In this document: piece after piece, positions 33,301-43,195 of the stretch
Layout of the letters: every line of letters begins with the position of its first letter
Numbering within the stretch: position 1 is the stretch's first letter
Assembly: GCA_003013855.2 (NCBI GenBank)
Contig: PVNU02004166.1
Location: forward strand, 62,001-126,000
Direction: 5' to 3'
Origin: Liriodendron chinense
Taxonomy: Eukaryota > Streptophyta > Magnoliopsida > Magnoliales > Magnoliaceae
Length of the DNA: 64,000 nucleotides
The notes under the pieces: model-generated
Database searches by the model: none
What the model saw: the letters and a program-made list of their open reading frames with translations, nothing else
Told to the model about the DNA's origin: nothing
Made by a program: the position numbers and the translations under genes

Positions 33301-36300
33301 TTTGCTAATCCTTCCTCGATCAAACCTTCAGAATCGATCTAAACCCTAAACCTCCAAATTCTCAAATCCCTAATCCGAGAAACTTCCTGATTATTCAAAC
33401 TAGTAATCTTCATTGATCGATTGGGTATGACCATGCAAGATCAGGAGGTCTCATCCCTCGCCGGATCCAACCTAAGTAATAATTGAATTCCATACTCCAT
33501 GGTTGTGATGATGGCCCGCTCCATTGCATGTTTTCTTTATGATTTTCTCATTTATGATGATTAATGCTAGAATTTTAGATTATTATTGCCTTTATTTCCG
33601 CTGAATAATTGTGTTTATAAACATGCATCATAATTAGGTCATCCTGCATCACTCCATCTTCCTCTCATCTCTTTAGCATTCTTTTTCAAAATTCAAATCA
33701 GCACCTGGTACTCAGTGTGTAAAGAAATCAAGTATATCCACCCCGTAATGAGAATGTTAACGCATTCTTTTTCCCTCCCTTTGAGAAAATAAAGCTAAGG
33801 TTGCATTGGCCATGCATCGAAAGATAAATGAAGGCTTACATTGTTCTTCTTGGATGATACGTCATAATTGCGGTTATTGTGGAAGAGGCCACCAGCATAA
33901 GTCGACTGAACATCATCTTTAGCATGATAGCCAATAAAAATATCTTCGAACCCCGATCTTTTCCTACCCGCCTCAAGATCCATGTACACACGGAGTGGCT
34001 CTCCTTTGCGTCTCTGTCAAGCATCACAAATCAGGTAAGCCAAAAGAATTCTATGAAACAATTAGATGATAAGGTCTAATGACAAATAGACAATGGGCCT
34101 TAACATGTATTTTCTAGCATCCATCTATCGCTTTATGAAGCAATTCAGATCACTTTCCCTAAAACTGTGTTAAAGTCTCCTGACACACTGCAAAATTATT
34201 CAACCAAGAAGGGAAAGGTCCGACCTATAACATAGACCTACTGTGCATTTCCTTTCAAGTAGGCCTCAACAGCACAATGATAAAGCAGCCTCAATATCTT
34301 CCTGATATACTTGTTCCAATATTTTGTTACTGAACAAAACGCCAGTAAAAAACATAAATCGGATTACAAGAAACACAAAATGGTCAACAAACATGCAAGA
34401 GATCCTGTGCCCTAGCAAAGTGCATGTAAGTAGATATGAGTATCCTAGTATTGCTGTGCATGCAAGCTTATGAGTGCACTAGCATGACCAGGATTTTGTT
34501 TGGGCGGCAATGTTATTTGTATTTGCACAGACTAGAATTGTTACAGATTGTTTGTACATGTCGAATTTGTTAAATCAAACCCGATTAAAATACAAACTTG
34601 CTCTAGATCACTATGGTCATTTGACCAATAATTTCATACATCAAAAGAACTTTAGAATTACTAGTAACCATATATAAATTCAAAATGGATGGAAACCATT
34701 ATGAGATGTGAACGAGTGCATAAGGATGATATCACACTTTCTTTTAAGGGAAAAACTTATAGGTGCAGGAAGCGCAATGCAAAGCAGCAATAGATTCCAG
34801 TGTAGGGGTGGCAATGGGCTGGGTTTCGGCCAGTCCCGGGCCTTACCAGACACTTAAGACCCAAGGCCCGAGCCCAGTTCAAGCCCGGCATGGGCCTAGC
34901 ATAGTAGGCCCAACCCTGACCCGGAAAATTTTGATTAGGCCCAGGCCTGGTCAATCCAACCCAACCTGACCCGAAAGTTGATAAAACCCCAATTTACCCC
35001 TTGGATTTTCCTAACCTATCCATTTACAAAGTAGGCCACACATGAACAAAGAAATAAACAGAGGAATGAAACCGGCATCCACATTCAAGATAGATGGTTG
35101 CCTAAAGATCAAAATGGCACATTTGTTGGATATAACACATGAACATATAAAGTTGGGTCTGGTCGGGTAAACATAAATGACTTAAGCCTAAGCCTGACCT
35201 GAAAATTGATTGGGCCATGCGTGTGAGGCCCGAGCCCACCCCACAAGCCAAGCTAGTAGGTCCAAGCCTGGCCAAAGCTAGGTCAAGAGGGCTACCTGGC
35301 CCATTGCACCCTTTCAGGTGTAAGAGTGGGAAAGAACCTGTTTCAAAGTGTTAGCAAGTATAAACAGCTACGAAGTTGGAGACGGAGTGCAATTTGAAGT
35401 GGAAGCGACATGAATAAAAGAATCATGCAACTAAGGAACAACAATCAACTGAAATGCCCACTGTGCTAAATCAGCTACGAAAGGAGATTTCACACTTTCC
35501 AAACAAAAGCCTACTTAATATCATGACTCGTTACCCAAGGAAACAGTGCTAAACGTGAATTTGACTCACTCACTAAACTAGGTTTGACATTTGACACCCA
35601 ATATCCAGGTGTGAAGTAATGGTAAGTGTGGGCGTAACAGTCCCCATTGTTACCATTACTTGTTATGGCTGTTACAGGGGGCATAGCAGACTTTTTTTCC
35701 TTTAAAAAATGCAAAAAATAAAAATAAAAATTTTGTCAGAAAAATCTGAAATATTGAGAGGATTCCAAATATGTATTCTTTTGTGGTTTTGAACATGTTT
35801 ATGATGATGTAACAATCCACTCTGCAGTGAGAACGTTGATTCTGCCTGTCTAATGATTTATTGATTTGACGGGCCTAGATTGACCCCAAAATTGGCCTGA
35901 AATTCATGCAAGTTATAGAACTCATCCTGGAAACACACATCCCTAAGCAGTTGACAACATTCCTCTGTGTGATTTTGAGAAAATTTGAAACTAAATTTGG
36001 CTGAATAGTATCGCTGATTTTGGGGATATTCAAATGCCCCCAAATTAGCTCAAAATTCCAATAGTCTATGGCATTCATCCCACTAATGCATATCAATAAG
36101 TATTTGACATCATTCCCCCCAAGTAATTACAATAAAAATTTGAAATTAAACACGGATGAATAATGTCGCCAATTTAGGGGACCACCGAATACCTCCAAAT
36201 TGGCCCCAAATTCATGTAATCTATGGTACTAATCCCACTAATGCATCTCGCTAACCAATTGACACCATTCTCCCCAAGAAATTTTAGAAAAAAAATAAAA

Positions 36301-36689
36301 ATTAAATTTGGATGAATAATGTTGCCGATTTGGGGGCCACTTGAGTGGTCCCAAATCGGCACGAAATTCATGATATTTATGACACCTGTCCTACTAATGT
36401 AATCAGCCTCAAAATTTCGTCATCCGACTATCAGATCAGTGGACATTTATTGGACAGTGAAGAATTAAAAATATCCAGTGATCTATTTCAACAAACAAGT
36501 GTCTGCGAATCAATGGTTAGGACTTAGGTTCATCCAAACAATCTGAATTTGGGATTGTGAATCAATGGAAATGCACCTTACAGACAACTAAGGCTCATAT
36601 CGCATCAGTTTTAGGCCAGGTCGATAGGCCCCTGAAACCAATTTCAGAACCTTGCAATGCAACCAAGTAGATCTTATGCATTGTTTTGT

Positions 36690-36738
<49 letters not shown>

Positions 36739-39700
36739 GAATCGTGTTGTGATAAGGGCTGGGGAGTGGGGACATTGAAGATCGGAAATACTAAAGCTAC
36801 ATGCCGCTACTGGATCAATTTACAATAATAAGTTCAATGGAAAGTCAATGACAAATTGTAGTTGCCTTCACTAGCATTTGTGGTGAGGAAGCCACATTCC
36901 ATTCAAGTCCAAGTTAAAACTAACTGATGCAGGATGCCCTAATTATGATGCATGCTCATGAACATAATTAAATCAGCGGAAAATAAAAGACAACCACAAT
37001 CTAAAATTCAGAATTAATCATCATAAACTGAGAAAACCACGAAGTATGAGATTCAATTATTGCTAGGGTTGGATCCAGCGAGAGATGGAACTTCCCGATC
37101 TTGCATGGTCTTAACCCAATCGATCAATGGGGATCACTAGTCTGAAGAATCAAAAGGTTTCTCGGATTAGGGATGTGAAAATCTGAGGATTTAGGGTTTA
37201 GATCAATTCTCATATTTTGGTCGTGGAAAATTCAACAAAACAAGGATTAAGAATAATGGTAAAGGATATAGATTACCCGGAAGAAGTTGGAGGGGCACAA
37301 GAAGAAAAGAAAAGAAGGAGATCAAGGAAGAAGAAGTTTACCTTAGATGAATATTAGAAGGGCATAAGAAGCAAAGAGAAGAAGAGGATTAGGGAAAAAG
37401 ACCAAGTTTCATGAGAGAGAGAGGAAGGAGGCAACCAAAAGACTTGTTTTTCATTAATCAACAACTAATGAAAAAGTTTTAGGGCAACACTCTTATAAAA
37501 TTCGGAATTAGCATAATTACCAAATACCCCTACTAACAAAATTTCAAAAAAAAGACATTCGCAAGAAAAAACGTGCACGCACTGACCCAAAACTCAAATA
37601 AGTAAAAGTGCATATAAAAAACGCAAATCTAAGATGCCCGATGGCCTCTGATGATGGCACGATGAAAGTAGGCCACGACAAACCAACGGTCTGATCACAT
37701 CATCATCGCGATCCAACGGTCCAATCATCTCCTCCAAGCAACTTACACATGTCTTCCCAATGTGGGGTCTTCTCAAATGTCTCGAACCACGTGTGTAAGG
37801 TCTTCGATGCTCCTCAAGTCGTCACGAATGATCCTCCAAGCTCATCATCGAGCTATAGAGATACAGGCGTTGCTCGCCTCCTATGCTGATAAACCCTAAA
37901 GGGCTTGATGTCCACATCACTAACATAATAGCCTCAGATGCCGGCGCTTGAACATGAATACCACTGAAGGTAATTGCAATTTGCATGTTTCAGAAACTGG
38001 CTATTGCAACTCAAATTCAATAGTGCATCCAAACGCAGCCTGAATCTCCCATGGAGATTGGCGGATCAGCTTGGGAAAGATCTGACATATGCAGGGAAGT
38101 AGGGTTCCTTTCATTTGATTCATTGACCAAATAACGATTTTGTATCATTGCTTTCCACAATGAAGGTGTTCCTAGGCTTGGTTTACCGGAGATTCATCAA
38201 TATCACTCCAATTTTCAATTCAACCAAAACGTTGTCAATCAATCACAAAATCATTCATACCAATATGCAATCAAACCTTCCAACAACTAACCTAGCACGT
38301 CTTTGGATGCACAATGAATTGAATTGTTAAAATTCAGTCTAATCAACAAAGTGACATAAACTAATAATAGTAATAACAATGTTGTTTCCTATTTTCACAA
38401 CTAGCTGACTTACGCAGGTACGTGGGGAGCGTTCCTACCGCCATGTGGGTGGAACTTTCATGAGATCTAACCCATTCATTAGGTATGCTGCCTCTCGTTC
38501 ACCCTGGAACCCATAAATCATGATGATCCAAAACTCAGGTAGGCCAAATCATAGGAAACAATCTGGAAAGAATGCCCATCATTAGTTTTGTGTACAACCC
38601 ACCGAGGTGTCTACATTTCATCCAACTTGCCTCATCAAGATAAAAGTATTCCCAAAAAAATCACTATTTCAAAACTTAGGTGGGCCATAACAAACGAATT
38701 TATTGGTTTTAGATATAATTCCCTATGGGGTGGCCCACCTGAGTGTTGAATGAGCCTAATTTTGGGGATCAAGGCCAAACAAGGGGTATTGTACCTGAGG
38801 GATGAGGTGGATCTCATGCACATAAAGTCATTCCCCTCACAGAAGCAGTAGGCATGCTCCCCATGTACCTACATAAGAGTTTTCGTTTTCACAACTAGGA
38901 AGTAACCCTGAACTATAGTTATCTTTCTTTCAATTCAATTCCAACTTAAAAGCATGACTGCAATCTAGAGCCCACACCCACAACAAAAATGATATGCAAT
39001 GAAACCACAATTTGGTAATTTTCACTCCATTTGACTATGATACGTGAGTAAACTGATACGTGAGTAAACCGATACGTGGGCAAAGCTCTCAGCCAACACG
39101 TGTGTCTATCTCATGCAGAGAATGAGTCCAGACGAGCTGTTGGACGAGTTATATGGAGCCACAATTTCCCCAAACTTAGATCTGAGATCAGGATATCATC
39201 AGATCAGGGTAGCAGCTGATGACATTCAAAAGACAGCTTTTTGGACCCACGATGGGCATTACGAGTTTCTCGTCATGCCGTTTGGCTTAACCAATGCCCC
39301 ATCAACATTTCAAAGCCTTATGAACGAGGTATTTAGACCATTCTTCCATCGATTTGTCCTTGTATTTTTTGACGATATTCTTATATACAGTAAGTCGTTG
39401 GAGGATCATGCTGAACACCTTCGCAAGGCTTTGGAAATCTTACAAGCCCACCAGTTACATGCTAAGTTGTCCAAATGCACGTTCGGTTGCAGCCAGGTTG
39501 AATATTTGGGACACTGTGGTTTCCACAGATGGAGTGGGGGTTGATCATCAGAAAATTGATTGCGTCATGGCATGGCCCACGCCAAACACCTTGAAGGCAT
39601 TACGAGGATTTTTAGGGCTTACTGGATATTACCGTAAGTTTATCAAGGATTATGGTAAAATTGCAGCCCCACTGACGTCACTTCTCAAAAAGGACGGTTT

Positions 39701-42289
39701 CCATTGGTCAGAAGAGGCCGAAATAGCATTCAAAAATTTGAAGGACGCAATGGTGAACCCGCCAGTACTAGCACTGCCAGATTTCAGCCAGCCCTTTGTG
39801 ATAGAATGCGATGCATCAGGATTGGGGATAGGGGCCGTCTTAATGCGATCTGGCTGTCCACTAGCATTTCTAAGTCATGCTTTGAAAGGTACCAAGCTTT
39901 ATCTATCCGTTTATGATAAGGAGCTCTTCGGCATTAGTTGTTGATGTGCAAAAGTGGAGGGCTTATCTTTTCAGCAGTAAGTTTGTCATCAGAACCGATC
40001 ATCAAAGCTTGAAATTCCTCTTAGAACAGAGGATCGGGACACCATCGCAGCAAAAGTGGTTGTCCAAGCTTCTGGGGTGTGACTTTCAGGTCGAATACAG
40101 ACAAGGGCCTGAGAATAAGGCAGCGGATGCACTATCACGCCTACATGAGTGCAATGCGATGTCCTCCTTGGTCCCCAGTTGGATCGATGGTATAAAGGAA
40201 GAATATGCCACCTCACAAGAGTTACAGAAAAAGATGGATGAAGCAGAAAAAGGACTTCCCAGTGCGGAACAATTTTCTGTAAAGGGAGGACTCCTAGTCT
40301 ACAAGGGCCGTTTATGTCTTGACAGGGAGTCTCCATCCCATGCCACTCAAAAGAGTAGCACGTGATTTTTACCGGAGGGGCCAACAAAACGATGTTCGCA
40401 AATTTGTGCAGGAGTGCGATGTGTGCCAAAGATCCAAGCCACATAACTCCACTCCAGGAGGTCTGTTGCAGCCACTGCCAATTCCAACGAGGAACTGGAC
40501 CGAGATCACCATGGATTTCATTGAAGGCCTACCCAAATCGCAAGGTAAAGAAGTGATTTTTGTGGTCGTTGATCAATTATCCAAGCATTCTCACTTCATA
40601 CCCTTGCCCCATCCCTATGCGGCGATCACTATGGCCCGTGCTTTCTTCGATAACATTTTTTAAATTGCATGGTTTACCCAAATCAATTATAAGTGACAGG
40701 GACAAGATTTTCCTCAGTAATTTTTTGCATGAGTTGTTCCGGTTACATGGAACTCACCGCAAATTCAGCTCGGCATATCATCCTCAAACGGACGGACAAT
40801 CTAAGGTAACTAACAGGTGTTTGGAAAATTTCTTACGCTATTTTACCAGCCTTGAGAAATCCTTACAAAATCGGGATCACATTCTTGGCTTATTATAGGA
40901 GAATCTTGCCAATGCACGAAATCGTATGAAGTGTATGGCAGATCGAGGGCAATCTGAAGTTCGATTTGAGGTAGGAGACTGGGTCTACTTACAGCTACAA
41001 CCTTATCGGCAATCCTTACAGGTCGAACTTCCCACCATTTCTGAAGCAAGTTTTCCGGATCCAATCCCCAAAGCTATGCTAGATGTACGCACAGTCCGTC
41101 GAGGAAGAAGAAATATTGAGGAGCTGCTCATCCAATGGGAGGATGCCACTGAAGCAGAGGCAACGTGGGAACGTGGTCTTGAATTGAAGAGGAGGTTTGG
41201 GTATAACATATTTGCTAACCTTGCGGACAAGGTTATTAAAAAGGGGGAGGTACTGATACGTGAGTAAACTGATACGTGGGTAAACCTCTCAGCTACCACG
41301 TATGTCTATCTCATGTAGAGAATGAGTCTTCTCCACATCCCTATTTTTTAGTAACTAGAAGGAGATTTTCTCCCCTTTAGTTTAGGCACTCAAGAGGTAA
41401 TTGCTAATAATTCGGTCTTGCATGACCCATTTTTTAGTGTAGTAGTTGTTGTTAGAGTTGTATTTAAGGGAGTTTAGGAGAATAAAAAGGACACTGAATT
41501 TTCCTGAGATATATCTCAAATTGGAGTTAGACTAAGACTCGAATATGAGTCAATTTCTTTGGTCTTTTCTTCGTCTTTCTTCTGTTATAGAATCCTACTT
41601 TGATCCAATTTGCATCAGACTAATAATTGTAATTCAATTCGATAGTGCGATTCAATTCAATTCGATAGTGCATCCAAACATCAAGAGAACTGGTCTATAA
41701 GAAAGAAACACACCTGAATCGGAGGCTGGGTGGTTTCATACAACCATGCATCAGGCTTATCAGCCAAAACCGCCGATTTGGTCCAAAGGCAGCTCAATCC
41801 GCACCTGCAAGAATACAGATTATCCAAATTGTCCGGCACCCAAGTCCACCCTTTGATCAAGACGCTAACGTGGGCCATCTTCAACCGCCCGCAGTCAACC
41901 GCCCCATCGACATCTTGCAGAGACAACCCATTCACAGTCCTCCCTTTGTGCTTCTCCTTGAACTGCGCACACCCCACCTTCGCATCCCACTTCCTGAAGG
42001 CCCCAAGCACGTCGATGAAAGGATCTTCGGCTCTAGACCCGTCGATTGAAGGGGACCCAGATGCCGAATTCTCCGATTTTGATTCGTCGATTGGAGGGGA
42101 CCCAGATGCTGAATTCTCCGATTTCGATTCCTCGATTGGAGGGGACCCAGATGCCGAATTCTCCGATTTCGATTCGACGGGTGGGAACGAGGAGATTGTG
42201 GAGGGGAATGAGAGGAACCCAGATAAGAAGAGAAGCAGAAGGCCCAAACCCAGCATTGAAACGATGTAGTTTAGAGATTTCAGGGGCAT
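28995..42289 (-). CDS. FUT13: Alpha-1,4-fucosyltransferase (GT10), three exons
   Basis: Joined exons 42289-41714, 34013-33840 and 29564-28995 give 439 codons plus stop. The enzyme transfers fucose from GDP-fucose onto GlcNAc of N-glycan antennae (Lewis a epitope) in the Golgi; that role is family knowledge. What the sequence shows: a type II signal-anchor at residues ~6-28 (YIVSMLGLGLLLLFL), a repetitive Ser-rich stem (~35-85), the catalytic start (FRKWDAKVGC, KVLIKGWTW-like VSVLIKGWTWVPDNL), RKRSGFEDIFIGYHAKDDVQ from exon 2, and in exon 3 the GT10 signature (CAMSHYKFVLAIENT, YVTEKLFYAL.AGAIPIYFGA) plus WRRCG and CRLCE. All introns are GT-AG and phase 0. The start was chosen at 42289 because the anchor then begins at residue ~6, as in relatives. 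An in-frame ATG 17 codons upstream (42340) is possible. I see no disruption. The introns (34014-41713; 29565-33839) are full of transposons. Confidence 0.93.
29565..30690. other. Start of FUT13 intron 2 (right to left), no element recognised
   Basis: Non-coding intron sequence. It contains a poly(A) run at ~30290-30315 that could mark an old retroposon tail, but no matching body or target duplication is evident. Confidence 0.6.
30990..31508. mobile_element. Foldback MITE with GTACTGGTACCAC arms
   Basis: The left arm includes AGCGGTACTGGTACCACC and CACCAGACAGATGTGG. The right arm includes CCACATCTGTCTGGTAACAG and CACCAGTACTGTTGGTGTG, in inverse order. The core has the usual GTGGGCC..AAATCAG words of this window's foldback elements. 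Ends are approximate and the flanks TAATGATAG / CATAGATAG agree only partly. Confidence 0.6.
31585..31782 (+). mobile_element. 5'-truncated LINE insertion with poly(A) and 18-bp target duplication
   Basis: The perfect direct repeat AGCAAAAGAGGGAGTAAC flanks the insert at 31567-31584 and 31783-31800. The insert reads WAVWGERNNRIFRNSRRS (the end of a plant LINE reverse-transcriptase ORF), then a short 3' untranslated part with (GTTT)n, an AATAAAA signal near 31744 and an A-run at 31769-31782. Target-primed reverse transcription leaves exactly these marks. Confidence 0.85.
31815..32477. mobile_element. Harbinger/Tourist-like element, interrupted
   Basis: The left end GGGCCTGTTTGGTTGCGG follows TTA (31812-31814). 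The right end AATGCCAACCAAACAA is followed by TTA (32478-32480). The left 170 bases match the MITE at 19923-20120 closely. A GTGGGCC-type foldback fragment occupies about 31990-32330. The element lies in FUT13 intron 2. Confidence 0.6.
32729..33651 (+). mobile_element. Solo LTR (923 bp) with CTCCA target duplication
   Basis: It starts TGATGCGGACATC (32729) and ends ATCCTGCATCA (33651), i.e. TG...CA termini. The 5-bp direct repeat CTCCA lies at 32724-32728 and 33652-33656. It contains GGGCGCCCG dyads at 32920-33035, a T-run and then a leader rich in CTTC. A homologous LTR in the opposite direction is at 36925-37919. With no internal region between duplicated flanks, it is a solo LTR. Its right end is 183 bases from the donor of FUT13 exon 2. 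Confidence 0.85.
33840..34013 (-). CDS. FUT13: FUT13 exon 2 (58 codons)
   Basis: It begins RRKGEPLRVYMDLEAG after an acceptor TTGACAG|AGA (34014/34013) and ends DVSSKKNN at a donor AAT|GTAAGC (33840/33839). The sequence RKRSG.EDIFI.YHAKDDVQ is a strongly conserved block of plant FUT13 proteins. Confidence 0.92.
34014..34802. other. FUT13 intron 1, 3' end, no element recognised
   Basis: AT-rich intron sequence next to the exon 2 acceptor. No repeat structure or coding segment is seen. Confidence 0.6.
34803..35312. mobile_element. hAT-like MITE (TAGGGGTGGCAATGG), 510 bp
   Basis: The left end TAGGGGTGGCAATGGGC and right end GGCCCATTGCACCCT are inverse with small losses. Flanks TTCCAGTG (34795-34802) and TTCAGGTG (35313-35320) match at 6 of 8 bases, consistent with a decayed 8-bp hAT duplication. 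The interior is rich in GGCCC/CCCGAG words. It is inserted in FUT13 intron 1. Confidence 0.6.
35313..35883. other. Intron sequence with a TAATGGTAA hairpin
   Basis: Mostly unassigned. Around 35618-35680 the words AATGGTAAGTGTGGGCGTAACAG and CTGTTACAGG / TTACCATTAC form an imperfect hairpin, possibly the core of a short MITE. Confidence 0.45.
35884..36410 (+). repeat. Tandem array, ~155-bp monomer, about 3.4 copies
   Basis: The phrase CCCCAAATTGG (variants) recurs at 35884, 36037, 36193 and 36349, i.e. at spacings of 153, 156 and 156 bases. CCCACTAATGCAT, AATTTGGATGAATAATGTTGCC and the run of AAATT words recur in the same order. The monomer length is in the range common for plant satellites, but the array is short and lies in FUT13 intron 1. 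Confidence 0.8.
36411..36924. other. Intron sequence with (TC)n microsatellite 36693-36736
   Basis: There is a perfect TC run of 44 bases. The remainder of this intron segment shows nothing recognisable. Confidence 0.8.
36925..37919 (-). mobile_element. Solo LTR (995 bp) with CTAAC target duplication
   Basis: On the minus strand it starts TGATGTGGACATCAAGC (37919) and ends ATCCTGCATCA (36925), the same termini as the solo LTR at 32729-33651. The direct repeat CTAAC flanks it at 36920-36924 and 37920-37924. The distal leader (TCCAACCCTAGC, CTAAACCCTAAATCC) matches that LTR over several hundred bases. It lacks the GGGCGCCCG dyads of the other copy. Confidence 0.88.
38405..38885. mobile_element. 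Inverted-repeat MITE with AGGTAC.TGGGGAGC arms
   Basis: The left part CTTACGCAGGTACGTGGGGAGC and the right part GCTCCCCATGTACCTACATAAG are inverse. A 13-base direct repeat, TTTTCACAACTAG, flanks the element at 38392-38404 and 38886-38898. Of this, 9-10 bases would be a Mutator-type duplication. It is non-coding and lies in FUT13 intron 1. Confidence 0.7.
39038..41617 (+). mobile_element. Internally deleted Ty3/gypsy chromovirus with GACTA duplication
   Basis: Target duplication GACTA at 39033-39037 and 41618-41622. LTR termini are TGATACGTGAG (39038 and 41254) and TTTGCATCA (41617). Only the first ~91 bases of the 5' LTR remain. The sequence then jumps at ~39128 directly into reverse transcriptase, so the rest of the LTR, primer site, gag, protease and the start of RT are deleted. 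The complete 3' LTR is 364 bp (41254-41617), preceded by a purine tract, AAAAAGGGGGAGG. The element lies in FUT13 intron 1, antisense to the gene, and ends ~90 bases from the exon 1 splice donor. Confidence 0.9.
39113..41253 (+). pseudogene. Chromovirus RT-RNaseH-integrase-chromodomain pseudogene
   Basis: Starting inside RT (DELLDELYGA), it reads LDLRSGYHQIRV, FLVMPFGLTNAP and the active site as FFDDILIYS (YVDD-type). It then shifts frame near 39520 into GFLGLTGYYRKFI, RNase H (ECDASGLGIGAVLM, TDHQSLKFLLEQ, ADALSRL), then integrase across further frameshifts (CDVCQRSKP, MDFIEGLPKS, ISDRDKIF, HPQTDGQSKVTNR) and a C-terminal chromodomain-like piece (ELLIQWEDATEAEATWE). The integrase glutamate expected in DGQ(T/S)E is lysine here. 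With at least five breaks it is non-functional. The chromodomain places it among chromoviruses, possibly Reina-like given the short LTR. Confidence 0.88.
41714..42289 (-). CDS. FUT13: FUT13 exon 1 (192 codons)
   Basis: This exon encodes the cytosolic tip, membrane anchor, stem and the start of the catalytic domain up to LADKPDAWLYETTQPPIQ. The donor is CAG|GTGTGT at 41714/41713. The stem contains three tandem 45-base units. The 3' end of a gypsy insertion lies only ~90 bases inside the following intron. Confidence 0.93.
42036..42170 (-). repeat. Three tandem 45-bp units in FUT13 stem coding sequence
   Basis: Units at 42036-42080, 42081-42125 and 42126-42170 encode ESKSENSASGSPPI(D/E) three times, in frame. 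They lie just after the membrane anchor, in the stem, where length variation is usually tolerated. Confidence 0.92.
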
Positions 42290-43195
42290 TTTGGGAAGAA
42301 ATGAGCGAATTTTTCTTCCCTCTTCTTCTCTATCCCTCATGGGAGAGAAGTTAGAGAGATTTTCATGAGAAAAAAGCGATATTTTGAGGAGAACTTGGGT
42401 AACTCGAGTCGAGAGAGTCGCGTTTCCAGATCTTCTTCTCCGACGGAGGAGGGCTCGAGTCCATTGTCGTTGGTAGGCGAAGACAAAATACAAGAGAGTT
42501 GTAGGGTCCTCGACCGGAGGATACGCACATGATACTCGGGTTTTCATTTTGTGCATCTGGCCCCAGTTTCGGTGATCTCGACCGTTGACCACTATTCCCA
42601 GAACTCTTCTTCTTGATAGGAAAGTCGTAACTTCGCTTTCAAAGTAGCCTGAAGATATTTGATCCAATAAAGGCCCACCATCAGTGCATGGGATCCTCCA
42701 ATCTAGAACAAGTTGGTGTCCATCCAATAAGAGGAACATCAGATCAATGGTCAGGATCGAGCTCTTACAAATTTGAAACCTGCGTATGTTTGTAGGATCA
42801 AGATTTATAGTTGCTGAGCTTTGCTAGGCCCACGCGGGTGTCAAATTCACCTGATGCACACGCCACCACTTATGCCAGTCTGACAGACAGGTGGAAAATC
42901 CAAGCCATCCATCGGAAGTTTCTCACTACTTAGATTCTCCATCCAAAGAATCAGGTCCCTACAATATTCATGTGGGCCACAATTAACTGAATAAACGTAC
43001 GGTTGTGACGAATCAGCGAAGTTTTCTAACTTGTAAATTATTTCTAAAATCATGGCTCTGGACCACCATTATTTCTGGGAACTAACTTCCTATAGTGAGC
43101 TCCACCTGATGGACCGGCTTAGATATTTCCCCTGTCGGCCACGCTGGCATATGTCTAAGTTGCGTGTGGCATATTCTTCCCCTCGTTGAGGCCAC
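42290..43195. promoter_or_regulatory. Upstream region of FUT13
   Basis: These ~900 bases precede the FUT13 start codon. No transposon domain is evident up to ~42780. The frame of exon 1 stays open to 42739 without a conserved extension, so this is probably leader and promoter. No convincing TATA box was found. The part 42780-43080 contains GTGGGCCAC-type MITE words. Confidence 0.4.

Noticed and set aside
39989..40444. 151-codon minus-strand open frame within FUT13 intron 1
   Set aside because: It is the antisense shadow of the gypsy RNase H/integrase pseudogene.
42290..42739. 150-codon N-terminal extension of FUT13 in the same frame
   Set aside because: The frame is open, but the extension has no family counterpart and would bury the membrane anchor 150 residues in. 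The ATG at 42289 gives the expected type II topology.
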